Shown here one piece after another: positions 1-11,938 of a DNA stretch of 64,000 bases. Each line of letters starts with the position of its first letter. Positions within the stretch are counted from its first letter, which is position 1. The DNA is taken from positions 664,016,232 through 664,080,231 of the forward strand of contig NC_057861.1 in NCBI RefSeq assembly GCF_019393635.1, in the 5' to 3' direction. Under the pieces are notes generated by a model. It was not told the DNA's origin, made no database searches, and saw only the letters and a program-made list of their open reading frames with translations. The position numbers and the translations under genes are program-made. Source of the stretch: Dromiciops gliroides (lineage: Eukaryota > Chordata > Mammalia > Microbiotheria > Microbiotheriidae).

Positions 1-1595
1 GATTGTCCTGAAGAGTTAGTGTTTATGATCCATTAAGAAAAAGATTAAGAAGCTGAGACAGTATCTCAGTTTATTGAATGTGTTCTTTGAGAATTGATCA
101 GATAACATTTGCAAAACATTGGAATTTCTTGGAAAAGTGACAGAAGCAGTAGGGTTATTAATGACCAATTTATTTGCAGCAAATCAAGCCTAATTTTTCA
201 ATGTATGATAAATGAGCAAGAACCTTGCAAATAACATTGAAAACAATGGAATAGAATATCTGTCAAGGAAAGAGAGAAATGGGGAAGTCAGCTGAACTGA
301 CACAATAGCAGAATAGCTTTTCTTCAACAGGAGAAAAAACACATTTGTGACTATATTATGGCCTAAGAGGCTGTCACAAACCCCAATGCAATAGACAAAA
401 TCTTATTAAGATGGAGGCATGAAATGAGGCTTATTGAAAAATATGAGACTCCCACTGTGAGAACCCAAATTCAAGCAGTGATGAAGCTTTCTAAATACAC
501 ATAAGCTTCAAAGCATCCAAATTACAGATGCTTCACATTAAACGCATCTCTACCTTGAAGATTCTAAATTCCATCCTTTGTATCATGCACTCACTGTCTG
601 CCTCAAATTTTCCTTTGGTGGTCTCATGTATTTTATTCCAAGTATTTCCTCTGTTCTCTTTGTTTCTGCTACCAGCTATACTGCAGCTTGTCTCCTCTTA
701 AAACTAAACTCTAAGCCCAATATTCTTAACGATTCTTTTTCAAATCTGGCAACCAAGTTTCTGAGCTACCTACCACTCCTTTCTGAGCACTTGTATTAAG
801 ATATTGATATTCCTGGGGATAGGTGGTGAGATCAGTAGGATTATATACTTTGACACTTCCATGGATCTGTGATTTCACCCCTCCACCAAGGCATACGCAA
901 ATTGCAACCTGGAAATACCTCCTCATTCCTGTATTATTCTTGTTCAAGTGCTTTCAGAAATCCTCAAAAGAGAACTTTTTTTGTTAGACTCCTTCTTTGG
1001 GGTATTTTAAAAATTGTGTATATGAGGACAATACTAAGACTGTCCATTTATGATCATTCACATTTACTATATGATCAGCCCAAAGTCCAAATAGATACGA
1101 TCTATAGACATTCAGTTAATTATTGTTAACTATGCCTGTATGTGGTTTCTTTGAGTCTATACAAGGAAAGTCTTTAAGAGTAGTCATAGTGGATATTTGA
1201 GAATATTTTCATGGATCCAGAAATTCTTTATGGTGTTTGGAAAGGCTAGAATAGAATTCAATAACTTGAGAATGAAACATTTCATAATAGTGCTAATAGT
1301 TTCATCATATCATTTCATCCATCACTCCTTCAGAAAGGCTTAATGGATTAATGATTTCAGTTTTCAGAAAGTTCAGCATGGTAGACAGTAATAGAAATCA
1401 GAATGTAAGTCTGTGTCTCAACCAAATGTCTCTCCCCTACTATGATGTAGGTGACATGAAATATAACTGGATAAAGTTACAATACTTCCTTCAAAAACGT
1501 ACCCTTATTTTGTAGAGTGGAAAAAAACATTGAGGAGAAAAATATATTTGGTTAGGGATTATCAGAAAAATAAGGGTTGTACTTTATAAAGACAA
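1..1595. other. AT-rich spacer, nothing recognised
   Basis: I see no repeat family, exon or RNA gene. The short open frames near 578-799 and 869-1129 have no recognisable motif and look like chance. Confidence 0.6.
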
Positions 1596-1599
1596 TGCT

Positions 1600-1765
1600 T
1601 TAGAAGTAGAAGATACCTAGAGGCCATCAATTGCAATCGTCTCATTTTACACATGAAGACACTGAGGTACAGGAAGGTTAAGTGACTTGTTAAAAGTCAC
1701 AAAGCTAGTAGGTGTCTAAGGCAGGATTTGAACCCAGACCTCCTTGTGCTTTATCTGCTAAACAT
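1600..1765 (-). repeat. CORE-SINE (MIR/THER1-like)
   Basis: The plus strand reads cattttacacatgaagacac, then gttaagtgacttg, then gatttgaacccagacctcct, which is the reverse complement of the MIR core. The copy is old and diverged. Confidence 0.75.
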
Positions 1766-2725
1766 CTATGTTTCCTCTGGCTGGTAAACTTCTTTTTCTT
1801 TTTTAATCACAGAAACCAATGATTTTATAAAGACCTGAATTTGATTTCATCTTTATTAGTCTACTGAATCTTCTTGGCTTCCTCATACACAGGAAAAAAA
1901 AGTGATTCAATTAGTAGCATTAGAGTAAGAGATTGGAGCTGCTGCTCAGAGTACTATAATTTAGCAAGCCATCAATAGGAACCCCAAACTCACTCAATCG
2001 GCTGTGTGCACATGTATCTGATCAACGTTAGCCTTGAATTACCAGTTCGTTCTTTGTATGTATAAATAGCAATAATTGTTTCCTAGCCTTCCTAACTTCT
2101 ACAATTCCTTAGAACTTTACTGAGTACCTATCTTAGGGCTATAGATATTTTGATAATAACTTAAAATTCTTTTAACTCATTTCCCCTATTCCCATTCAGT
2201 TTCCAAATCTCATTTTCCCTCCTAAATAAAGAGCTTCAAAATCCATTCAATTGTTATTTAAATTATACTACATTAAAAAAATAATAAAGTTTAAAGCTTT
2301 GGCATCTAAGTAATGGAAATAGCTATGTCCTCAGTAAGTCTGAATTTTCAAATTCACTTATCTTTCTCCATGCTACACTGGAGATGGATTCCCTTAAAGA
2401 CATTTGCAGGGAAGAGTTTTCATCAAAATCACTGCTAAATGGGGAAATCATCTTGTAGTACTCTAAATGACCCATGATTCCCTGGTCTCAAAGAAACTGC
2501 ATTCAACTTCTTAGTTGCTAGGAGAAACTTCTACTTAATACTTTAGTCAGCCAAGTTCCAATGGGTCAGCTTCCTTCTTCATGTCTCCTGTTGATAAATG
2601 GCCCATGCCTACCCCACCTGCACCCTAGGCCACCCATGAGATCAGATATAACTCTATCCTCAGCAATTCCTACAAGATCAAATCCCAGGAGAGATGGAAA
2701 TAGAGATAATGAGAAAAAGGCAGGG
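1766..2725. other. AT-rich spacer, nothing recognised
   Basis: No repeat family or coding signal was recognised by eye. Confidence 0.55.
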
Positions 2726-2727
2726 AG

Positions 2728-2728
<1 letters not shown>

Positions 2729-2761
<33 letters not shown>
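2729..2761. repeat. (AC)n microsatellite
   Basis: About 16 uninterrupted AC units follow a purine-rich stretch. Open frames crossing it on either strand are artefacts of the repeat. Confidence 0.95.
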
Positions 2762-2762
<1 letters not shown>

Positions 2763-3685
2763 CTCTGCCCCTTTAAAAGTCCCGCTAAAACTCATTAACC
2801 TAGGCCAACTTTGATAACTGTATTTTATTGTAGCTAATCCCCACGCCAGAGCTATTAATCTCTGTACTTCCATATCCCTTTGTCCCCTAAAGATACAGAA
2901 ACAGGCAGAGAAAAATACAAATATCTGCTGCCCAATGAAAGGTTGTAATATAGTATGTGTTAATCTACCATTTACTCTGTAACTACAATTCAATTTCATG
3001 TCCCTTTCCGATGGCAATGATCTGACCTTTAAAATCATTTTATTAGACCCATTCTAATGTGCAAAATTCCAAAAATTCCAAAAGTTCTACATATGGTTGA
3101 TACATGAATAATATAGACTGAACTTAGTCAGAACATTTGGGCATCATAGGCAGGGTTTGACATTTGCTGGCCCTTGTGAAGATAAGAATTTACTGGAGAT
3201 ATTTAACAACCTTTGTGGGGGGGGGCAGTAACATAACCACACATTTAAATTTACTTGGCATTATTATTTTCTCCATCATTTTATTAAGTCTAGACAATAA
3301 ACAAGACAATTAATCTACAGTACTGCCTTTGGTAACTATTGTAGTGTTAAAGAAAGATAAATTGACATCCTGTGGCCTTATACAATGACAGGCTAACTGT
3401 CCCTTGGATCAAGGCCAAGGTAAACATGATCATTTTAGTGAATGACAGCTTAGCAAGTGTTAGGTGTCTAGGTACCTTATAAATGTTTAGGGGAAGGGAC
3501 TGGGAAAAGTAAAGGATTATCAATATGAGACCTGGGAAAGCTCAGATGATATAGAACATGCATAGAGATATCATCTGCATATTAAATCTGATGGAATAAG
3601 ATGCTTTATGAATTAGCATTTATAAAATAAGTAAGTTTCCCTATGATACAGTTTTTACTGACTACTATACTTTATTTTTCTTCTC
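2762..3685. other. Spacer, nothing recognised
   Basis: There is a short G-run near 3216 but otherwise no recognisable element. Confidence 0.55.
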
Positions 3686-3689
3686 AAGT

Positions 3690-3945
3690 ATTTGAAATGA
3701 TTAGGAAAGCATCAGGTTGGAATGGGAAAATCTTTAGAATGAGTCAGATGCCAGAAGTTCAAATCCAAGCTCTTCTGTTTACAATCTATAAGCCCTTGTA
3801 CAAGCTTAAAATCTCTGAAATGATTTCTTTATCTGTAAATTATAGGTAATCATAATGGTACTTCCTATCTCATATGATTACTGTAAGGATCAAATGAGAT
3901 GATAGATGTATAATATATTACAAACTATAAAACAGTGTGTCAGCT
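3690..3945 (+). repeat. CORE-SINE (MIR-like)
   Basis: An internal block (agaagttcaaatccaagctc) is followed by a stretch matching the MIR 3' half, with tactgtaaggatcaaatgag near 3880. It is diverged. Confidence 0.65.
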
Positions 3946-4429
3946 CTTGTTTAGATTGAGTTTAACTATAATTGATTCCCTTAAAACCTGTCCAGGAACG
4001 TAAGAATGGTCTCAAATGGCAGCCCTGCAGCCTTTAGGCAATTTTCATATAAGATTATGAGTGTTTGAATTTTATTTGTTCTTCAGAATTACATTTACTG
4101 CTTCTATCACTGTCCCTGAATCAGCTTGATGATTGTTTATGGTTAGAAATATACCCATTTTTAGAAATGGAAAGAGGCTTGGGTAGATAGAGCTAAGGGT
4201 GAGAAGTGGACTTAAAGGGAGAACAGAATAGCTTTCTATTGTTTGCAAGATATCCTTTCTTAATCAAACCTATAACTGCAGAGATTGTTTCTCAATAATG
4301 AAAAAAAGAAGGTAAAAAGAATGGAAGTCACTGAATGAAAGGAGAGTGTGATAGAAGAGGAAAAAACTTTGTTTATGTCAAATTCATGTCACGTAAAGGG
4401 GCAATGCAGAGTATCACAAACTGCATGTA

Positions 4430-4610
4430 ATAAGAAATTGGGAAATTTTATATTTAATTCCAAATTCTGGATCTGGCTATCAACCTAGGATGAATCTTGA
4501 GTGCCTTTCTTCATCTATAAAGGAAAGGGGAAACAAGATAATCATACCCATTCTTCCTGCTATATATGGAAGTTGGATTAGAAATAAGACATGTCTAAGC
4601 ACATAAAGAT
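4430..4610 (+). repeat. CORE-SINE (MIR-like), degenerate
   Basis: Weak match to the MIR core and 3' half (cttcatctataaaggaaagg, then ggaagttggattagaaataag). Boundaries are uncertain. Confidence 0.45.
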
Positions 4611-4817
4611 CACCTCACGGATGACATGAACTAGTCATAATTTAACAAACATTTTAATCCTACCCTGTGTTTTTATAACAGTGTTTCACCATCTTCTGAG
4701 TATACTTCTTTAAGAACTAACTAATAATTTGTCTTCCTTATTATGTGTCCTATTTAACCCATAACAACAACAACAAAAATGATCATTATTCTTACCTTCT
4801 ACTATAGCCAACATAGC

Positions 4818-4925
4818 ATGTGAGAGAGACAGCCTTCAAATCAGGACTATCTAGGTTCAAGTCTTAACTTAACAGGTACTGGCTATAAGACCCTAGAAAA
4901 ATAACAACTTTTCAGTGTATTAAAC
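4818..4925 (+). repeat. CORE-SINE (MIR-like) fragment
   Basis: The piece caaatcaggactatctaggttcaag and the following ggctataagaccct resemble the MIR head and core. Confidence 0.5.
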
Positions 4926-5299
4926 AGTACTCTAAGACTACAGTGTAAGTTTCAATACAGGTGCCAATCTACAGTTCTGCACTGATAAAGGGACTTTCCT
5001 TAACAAGGATTTCCACGATTAAAGGTCTCATAGTCCAACCCCATCAAGGACAATGATAAATTGACAAACAGACAAAAAGACAAATAGATGACAAAAAGAT
5101 ATATAGACTATATCAGTGCTTGGTTTTAGCACACAAAGAAAGTCTGTTAAAAAAAGTCTTGAAAATTTTCTCCAAATCAAATCAACATATATATGTGTAT
5201 GTATGATACACATGTTTTTGTTAATAGTCAGCAACTTCAATGCAAAAAAGTAGGGATACAGAAAAATAGCAAAATACACATTTAAAAATATTGCTCATG

Positions 5300-5458
5300 G
5301 GGCAGCTAGGTGGTACGGTGGATAGAGCACCGGTCCTGGATTCAGGAGGACCTGAGTTCAAATCTGGCCTCAGACATTTGACATTTACTAGCTGTGTGAC
5401 CCTGGGCAAGTCACTTAACCCCAATTGCCTCACAAAAAACAAAAACAAAAACAAAAAC
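5300..5458 (+). repeat. Short tRNA-derived SINE, subfamily A
   Basis: A complete copy runs from the ggcagctaggtgg head to ccccaattgcctcac and an A-rich (AAAAAC)n tail. It is flanked by a 14-bp target duplication, aaatattgctcatg, at 5286-5299 and 5459-5472. That is typical of L1-mediated insertion. Confidence 0.93.
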
Positions 5459-5564
5459 AAATATTGCTCATGTTTTAAAATGGAAAGTTCAAGACATTAA
5501 ATGCTGAATAGCTTTTTCCCTTTGTATGTTTAAAATTATTTTCTTCAAGAGTCAGGGGGCTCTG

Positions 5565-5710
5565 GGGGAAGCTAGGTGGCACAGTGGATAAAGCATCGGC
5601 CCTGGATTCAGGAGGATCTGATTTCAAATACGACCTCAGACACTAGACACTTACTAGCTGTGTGACCCTGGGCAAGTCACTTAACCCTCATTGCCCAGTA
5701 AAAAAAAAAA
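5565..5710 (+). repeat. Short tRNA-derived SINE, subfamily B
   Basis: The head carries gataaagc and the end reads ccctcattgcccag plus polyA. The 14-bp target duplication gtcagggggctctg lies at 5551-5564 and 5711-5724. Confidence 0.93.
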
Positions 5711-5724
5711 GTCAGGGGGCTCTG

Positions 5725-6625
5725 AGCATGGTAAGCACCACACATCAAAGCCTACCTCCCATGCCCTCTAAAAAGATGAAGTTGAATATATCTTAAAGGG
5801 GCAGAACATAACTATTGATGTGGAAGTAATAGTACAATCAACTCAAAGTAGGTAGTTAGACTATCATATATTAAAGTAAGGTCCAAAACTCAGCCTTAAA
5901 TTATGAGAAAGGATAAAAATAGATGATATGACACAATGACAGCCAAATCAATATGACCTATTTGAATACCCTCTTGATGGAAAAAAGCAAGAAAACTGGA
6001 GTTTAACCCTGTTAAAAGTCACTAAAACAAGGAAGCCAGAAGACATCAGAAACTTCTTTGGCCAGTAAGAACTTTCTCTTCTTCCTCATCAAGTAAAGAA
6101 AAATGTAGCAATTTAGAATATGAACTTATTTATAAAATATCATAAAGTAGGACGTAGAAAATATTACAAGTAATACTTTTATTTTAAAAGGTGAAAAACA
6201 ATGTAGGTAAAAAGAAATCTGCAAAATACTTGAAATTAGATCCAACTAAGCCATACCATCCCGAAAGAATTTATTACTATAACTGGCAAGACAGCAATAA
6301 ATAGGCAGAAAATGGAAATACTTTCCTGTTCTCCCATAACAAACTATTTTCATCACCAATGACAGAAGAAGGATCACATTTGGACCTTAGTTGCAACATC
6401 TTAGTTGCCAGTGTGCTACATGAGAAATTACAAATGGCACTTAAGAAGATGAAGCTGCTGGTCCAGACCAAGCATAGAGGAAAACTATGCCAAAGGTGGT
6501 AGTTCAAAGTATTGAAATTATAAACGGTAAGACTACAAGTTAGTTTAAGAAGGCTCAGATAACAAAGAATGGAAGAAAATGTCAGATGATATCACTAGCC
6601 CCCAAAAGTGTGATTGAGTGTAAAC
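5725..6625. other. Spacer, nothing recognised
   Basis: No repeat or coding signal was recognised. Confidence 0.5.
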
Positions 6626-6627
6626 TG

Positions 6628-6711
6628 AGATAGATAGATAGATGGATAGATGGATAGATAGATAGATACATAGATACATAGATACATAGATACATAGATA
6701 CATAGATACAT
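6628..6711. repeat. (TAGA)n/(TACA)n compound microsatellite
   Basis: Imperfect TAGA and TGGA units are followed by tagatacatagatacata repeats. Confidence 0.93.
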
Positions 6712-6751
6712 TCCCACAGGTTCAAATTCTTTATGAAATATACACAAGAAT

Positions 6752-6900
6752 AGGGGCAGCTAGGTGGCACAGTAGAAAGAGCACCGGCCCTGGATTCAGG
6801 AGTACCTGAGTTCAAATCTGGCCTCAGACACTTAACACTAACTGTGTGACCCTGGGCAAGTCACTTAACCCCAATTGCCTCACAAAAACAAAACAAAACA
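6752..6900 (+). repeat. Short tRNA-derived SINE, subfamily A
   Basis: Complete copy with a (AAAAC)n tail and a 17-bp perfect target duplication, gaaatatacacaagaat, at 6735-6751 and 6901-6917. This is the longest clean duplication in the window. Confidence 0.94.
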
Positions 6901-6917
6901 GAAATATACACAAGAAT

Positions 6918-7901
6918 GATCTACATACATATCAAGGGTGTTTTTATGAATATATAGGAAGGGATCAGGCAGACTTTCATAAAACATTTTCTTCTGATAC
7001 CAGTCTAGATATTTACAGCCAGAGTCCTCATGATGGCTGTTCTAGACTGATCCTTCTCCCCCAATCCGCCTGCACTATGTTCTATGCATCAGAATCCGTG
7101 GCAAGGCTTTAAGTAAAATTTCCTAGAGCTATGCTAATGTCAAATTAGGGACAGTTTAGGATCAGGCAAGTTTAGGGAGAAGGTACTATAAACAAAATTG
7201 CTCAATGTGTTAAGTTAATTTGAAGGGTAAGACAAACTGTAAAGATGAATTTGTGAAACTTACCTTTTTTCATTTGTACAAAATATAAGCCTTATCCTCT
7301 TGTATAGTTCCCTACAATACTTCTATGAGGGTGAAGGTCATTGTTTACCAATCATCTACTGAACTGCTTAAAGTAAGGGATGGGATGATTCAGCTTGACT
7401 TGTTAACCAGGTGAGAACACATCTCAGTCAATCAAGCAAAGGCTTTAAACTGAAAGCAAAAAGTCCTCAATCAGTTTAGATATGTTTGAAAGCTATTGGG
7501 TGAATTGTAGTGATACTGCACAGCAAGTGTGTTTGGATTGTGTAAAGAAACTTCATTATGCTCTGTGGGTCAGCCATCAAATAGAGGGAGATTAGGGTTC
7601 TGCAGTTTATGGTAAATGCCCTCTAGCCAAGTACCTGCAAAGAAACTGCTTGGTGTGGGGGTCTGAGAATGCCTTGATTTCAGCCTCCTCTTCTTAACTA
7701 GAAATGTATCTAGTGAAATTCAAGGAACTATCGGGTCAGGGCTTTTCATTGACTTCCTAGAAGCATCCTTAGGAGAGCAATAGTTATTGGGGAACATTGG
7801 GGGCTAAGGAGATGCAATGGGGAAAGAAAAACTCGAGACTCTAAAGAAGCTCAGCAAAAAAGTGATGTTATTCACAAAGGAAACATTTTGAGAACTCCAT
7901 C
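6918..7901. other. Spacer, nothing recognised
   Basis: No repeat or coding signal was recognised. Confidence 0.5.
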
Positions 7902-7916
7902 AAAAAGACATCCAGG

Positions 7917-7968
7917 GTGACCCTGGGCAAGTCACTTAACCCCAATTGCCTCACTAAAAAAAAAAAAA
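7917..7968 (+). repeat. 5'-truncated SINE, subfamily A (about 52 bp)
   Basis: Only the 3' end (tgaccctgggcaagtcactt to cctcac plus polyA) is present. It is flanked by a perfect 15-bp duplication, aaaaagacatccagg, at 7902-7916 and 7969-7983. The truncation therefore happened at insertion, not by later deletion. Confidence 0.9.
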
Positions 7969-8024
7969 AAAAAGACATCCAGGAGCTGGATCACCCATTT
8001 ATCTACTTTTCCTGGACTTTCTAT

Positions 8025-8110
8025 ACACACACACGTGTATGTATGTATGTATGTATGTATGTATATGTGTATATAAGTATATAATATATATATTATTTAT
8101 ATAATTATAT
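8025..8110. repeat. (TATG)n and TA-rich simple repeat
   Basis: Imperfect acac, then gtatgtatgtat units, then TA-rich sequence. Confidence 0.9.
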
Positions 8111-8192
8111 ATTTGTACAAGTGAGGGTCAGAGACTTGGTAAGAGCTGTTTTGTAACAACTATACTACTATGATAAATATCCCATTCTTAAG

Positions 8193-8425
8193 GGGCAGCT
8201 AGATGGTTCAGTAGATAGAAAGCACTGGACTTGGAGTACAGAAGATCTGAGTTTAAATTCATCTTTGGACACAATATCTGTGTGAGCCTGAGCAAGTCAC
8301 TTAACCCCTATTTGCCTCCATTGCTCACCTATAAAATAAATTGAAGAAGTAAATAGCAAACCACTCTAATATCTTTGCCAAGAAACTCATGCTGATTTGG
8401 ATACAGCTGAACAACATATGGACTC
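8193..8425 (+). repeat. MAR1-type SINE with RTE-like tail
   Basis: The head ggggcagctagatggttcag is followed by agcaagtcacttaaccc and a long tail containing gcaaaccactctaatatctt and gccaagaaactcatg. The tail resembles RTE (BovB-like) 3' ends. The copy is diverged and lies between two imperfect direct repeats (see findings). Confidence 0.82.
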
Positions 8426-8740
8426 GTGAGAGAAAGAATCAGAGACTTGGGAAGGGATATTTGGTGACAACTTTACTGCTTTGGTAAATGCTCCATTCTA
8501 AAAGCTAATTAAGTCCGTCTGACTAATTCATATCAACTGATAATCAAAGGGCAACGGTTTGTCAGGTATAGTGCTAGAAAGACCTCCCCCACCAAAAAAA
8601 AAGGTTAACCCCTTGAATCTTGACAGGATATAATAGCTGAGGCCTAGGGCCCCAACCCAATACCGTAAGTATGGGTTGGGGGCAAAGCTTTAGAGTCTGT
8701 GTTAAACTTTATAGAACTTTCCTTTAACATGCTGAAAAGG

Positions 8741-8772
8741 TCTGTGTGTGTGTGTGTGTATGTGTGTGTGTG
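8741..8772. repeat. (TG)n microsatellite
   Basis: Short TG run with one interruption (gtatgt). Confidence 0.9.
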
Positions 8773-8814
8773 CCTTCCCTCCTTAGGTAACAAAAGAAAG
8801 GATTATGAGAGGTA

Positions 8815-9075
8815 TGGAGATAACAACAAAAACAATTAATTTATATAGTGTTTACTATTTGCCAAGCACTGTGCTAAACACTTTTCAATTATTATCTCAT
8901 TTAATTCTCACAAAATCCTATAAAATAAGTGATATTATTATTCCTATTTTATTAATGAGGAACCTGTGGCAGACAATGGTTAAGTGACTTGCCCAGGGTC
9001 ACTTAGCTAGTATGTGATGAAGCTGGATTTTAACTTAAGTCTTCTTGACTGCTAGCTATCACCCGCATCACCTAG
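8815..9075 (-). repeat. CORE-SINE (MIR/THER1-like), long form
   Basis: Motifs in order are tttatatagtgtttactatt, ttatctcatttaattctcac, attttattaatgaggaacc and gttaagtgacttgcccaggg. This is the reverse of a MIR-type element with its 3' extension. Confidence 0.72.
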
Positions 9076-9087
9076 AGCACTTGGGAT

Positions 9088-9290
9088 GAGAAGCAGCATG
9101 GTACAATGGGAAATTTGCTATATTTGCAGTCAGAGGAGCTGAGTTCTAATTTGTCTTTTTACCAGAGTGACTGGCAAATTATTTCATCTCTCAGGGCCTA
9201 AGTTTGTCTGATTTATAAATGAGGGGATTGAGGAGATGACTTCATAAGTCCCTTAGAGGTCTCTATGAGACTATAATCCTGGTGGAAACC
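9088..9290 (+). repeat. CORE-SINE (MIR-like)
   Basis: Starts at gcagcatggtacaatgg, runs through gagctgagttctaattt and ctctcagggcctaagttt, and ends in a MIR-like 3' end. Confidence 0.7.
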
Positions 9291-9339
9291 TGAAAGAGTC
9301 ATGAGAGAGACCTTGATTTGTATGTGGAAAAGGATTCTG

Positions 9340-9535
9340 ACTATGGACCTGGATGGGTTATTAGAGGTGAGCTATTCTAACCTCTTTATTAAAACAAATG
9401 AGGAAATTGATGACCTTAGAAGGGAAACAAATTACTCAAAGTTACATAGCTAATAAAAATCTGGAACCATAGTTTCAACCAAGGTTGACTCCAGGCATGG
9501 TATTTGTTTCTCTCTACCATGCCACCTCAACCTCA
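9340..9535 (-). repeat. CORE-SINE (MIR-like)
   Basis: Reverse core visible as aaaacaaatgaggaaattga, then gttacatagctaataaaaat, then tgactccaggcatgg. Confidence 0.65.
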
Positions 9536-9895
9536 ACATGAGCACTTATCACATGCAAGGGGCCAAAGATCCAAAGAAAAAAGGAATAGAGTCCCTACCC
9601 TCAAGGAAAGCTCCATTGGAAAAAATACAACCAGTACACATATAGGTTAATACAAAGTAAATCAAAAAGAATTTGGGGGCAAGTGAGCAGAGAACTAACA
9701 GCTTCTGGAGAAGGTATCAGGGAAAGCTTTAGGAAGAAGGCAGAACATGTGCTGAGCCTTATAGGAAACTAGAGATTTCAAGAGACAGAAATGAGGAAGG
9801 ATCACCTTCCGGGGACCTGGGGCATTCGTTGCAAAGGCACAGAATGGACATATGGCTAATTACTCTCCTCTGAAACTTCTGCACTTTAGGATTTT
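9536..9895. repeat. Old dispersed repeat, family not assigned
   Basis: Contains phrases that recur elsewhere in the window: tagagtccctaccctcaagg, atcagggaaagctttaggaa and gtgctgagccttataggaa. Related copies lie near 13.6, 15.0-16.0, 24.7, 49.5-50.2, 53.2-54.3 and 61.6-63.1 kb. I recognise it as a common old mammalian repeat but cannot name the family. Confidence 0.6.
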
Positions 9896-10210
9896 GGCTA
9901 CTAGGTGGTGCAGTGGATAGAGTACTGGCCCTAGAGTCAAGAGGACCTGAGTTCAAATCCAGCCCCAGACACGTGAAATTTACTAGTTGTGTGACCCTGG
10001 GCAAATCACTTAACTCTGATTGCCTCAAACATCTGGGGCCATCTCCAATTGTCTCAAGGTATATCTTGCCACTGGACCCACATGGCTCTGGAGGAAAGAG
10101 TGGGGCTGGTGACACTGCAAATCTCTCCTTCAAGTCCAATTCACTTCAAGTCATATTACCTCCCCATGTCATGGTCCTCTTTGAGAATAAAGGACAAACA
10201 ACAACTCCTG
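9896..10210 (+). repeat. MAR1-type SINE, second tail type
   Basis: The tRNA-like head (ctaggtggtgcagtggatag) and core are followed by a tail with gccactggacccacatgg, then gtcctctttgagaataaagg and acaaacaacaac. The tail differs from that at 8193 and is shared with 20890-21060 and, reversed, 61903-62212. Confidence 0.82.
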
Positions 10211-11465
10211 GATTTTGTGGCGAGCCCCCAAACACAGAATGGTCCTTTAAAAAGACCTGACCTGTGTTAAGTATACTAGAAGAAGAAAGCCAGGCTGACT
10301 ACCTGCCACCCCTTTCTATCACTTAAAGACCTAATAAAAAAAAAACCCAGGTGAATATTCATTTTTGATAGACATTATGTGCTTCCTTAATATGTATGCA
10401 TTATCTCTGTCCACATTATTTATTATGTGTCAGTATAAACTGTACTCATCACCCATGGCATAGAATTGGTAAAATTACTGTTCATAGTTGTGTACATATA
10501 TATCTTTAAGGTTCAGCCTACTTTCAGATTGCAGTGTTATTTAACAAAGACATCTCATTTGATAGTTTGTTAGAAAGAAATGAACCAAGTGAAATGTACT
10601 GTAGAATGTATATACATTGTGGGTAAAGCTATTTATTTACATCTGACAGTCTAATATTCAAATGTTTAGGTCCTTTGGAGATTTTCTCTGTTGGTACAAT
10701 TTTAAGGTGAGATATAATCATTTAGAATACAGCAGGTAATTTACTACACCATGACCCAAAAAAATGCTTTTCTCTGATGGGATCAGAAAACTTGGCAGCA
10801 GGTGAGTAAATGTGTTGAGTTACTAGATGATTACCCAGAAAAATAGAGTACTCATATTTCTGTAATGAATTATGAACTCACCCACATGGCAACAACTTGG
10901 TATCGGGCTACCTTTTTTTTTTAGCTGCCAGATGATATTATTGATTCGGATTTTAACTTGTAGTCCATTATTCCACCCAGATCTTTTCTGACATGTTGAT
11001 GAACAGCCAGATCTATCCCACTTCCTTAGGTAGAATGTCTCTTAAATGAAACAGAATGACAGGGTCTTCTAATTAAAAGAAAACTTGAAGGTCATTTACA
11101 CTAACTTGCCCCCAAACAGGAATATCCTGATGCATCTCTAGTGTATGGTCACTAACTTGTGAATGAATGTATCCATGGATAAAAATAACTAATGAATGCA
11201 GATTTAAAAATGGATATTGACTAGAGATGGCAAATGCAGTATACACTTAGTGTTGAGTTTAATCAAGAAGGGATTAACTTTTATATTAATAGACAATTCT
11301 AAACTAGAAATAGGAATGCTTATGTAAAAGGCATGGATTTTCTCATGGTATATTCAAAGAATATTCACAGCTGCAAATTTGTATTTGTTCCCAAAGGTCA
11401 CTGATAACAGGTATTAATTATGAGAACACCAACTCAGAAAAAGTGGCATAAGAACAGGGTACCAA
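10211..11465. other. Spacer, nothing recognised
   Basis: No repeat or coding signal was recognised by eye. Confidence 0.5.
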
Positions 11466-11609
11466 GGAATGACCTTTGGCTGTAGAGAAAAAGGCACTGT
11501 GTTTCCATCTCCATTCTGTTGTTTACGGTCAGTGTGACTTTGGCCAAGATATATCACCTCGAGGGGATTGAGTTTCCTCTTTCATAAAATGTATAGGTTG
11601 AATTAGAAA

Positions 11610-11938
11610 AAAGTTCCTTAACCTGAATCCATGAACTTGTTGATAGATGAGTGAGAGACAGAGAGAGAAGGAGAGACTGATTGAGAGAGAAAAGAGAGAC
11701 AGAGGGAGGGAGGAGGAGGAGGAGGGGAGATAGAGAAAGAGAGAGAAAAAGAGAGAGAGAGAGAGAGAGAGAGGAGACAGAGAAAAATTATTTTGGTATT
11801 TGCATGGTTGGTTTTGTTCTATTCCTCTGTATTTTATTTTATTGTTTTGTTTTTAAAAACATTATTCCGAGAAAAGTTCCATAGCTTTCACCAGATTGTC
11901 AAAGGTGTCTATGACATAAAAAGGTTAAGAACCCCTGG
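11610..11938. mobile_element. hAT-like non-autonomous DNA transposon
   Basis: The ends are inverted: the left shows gttccttaacctg and the right ggttaagaacccctgg. This resembles the hAT-Charlie terminal pattern CAGGGGTTCTTAACC. The flanks attagaaa (11602-11609) and atcagaag (11939-11946) fit a decayed 8-bp target duplication. A GA-rich tract at 11650-11775 interrupts the body. No transposase is encoded. Confidence 0.65.
11650..11775. repeat. GA-rich simple repeat
   Basis: Imperfect gaga, ggagga and gagaaaa units inside the hAT-like element. The open frame rich in Arg and Glu across it is an artefact. Confidence 0.9.

Noticed and set aside
2561-3038. Overlapping open frames on both strands near the (AC)n tract.
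   Set aside because: They are generated by the dinucleotide repeat and have no domain or codon bias.
5221-5500. Recurring peptide of the type LGLSDLPRVTQLV and its reverse-frame partner, seen in many open frames.
   Set aside because: It is the translation of the short SINE in either direction, not a protein family.
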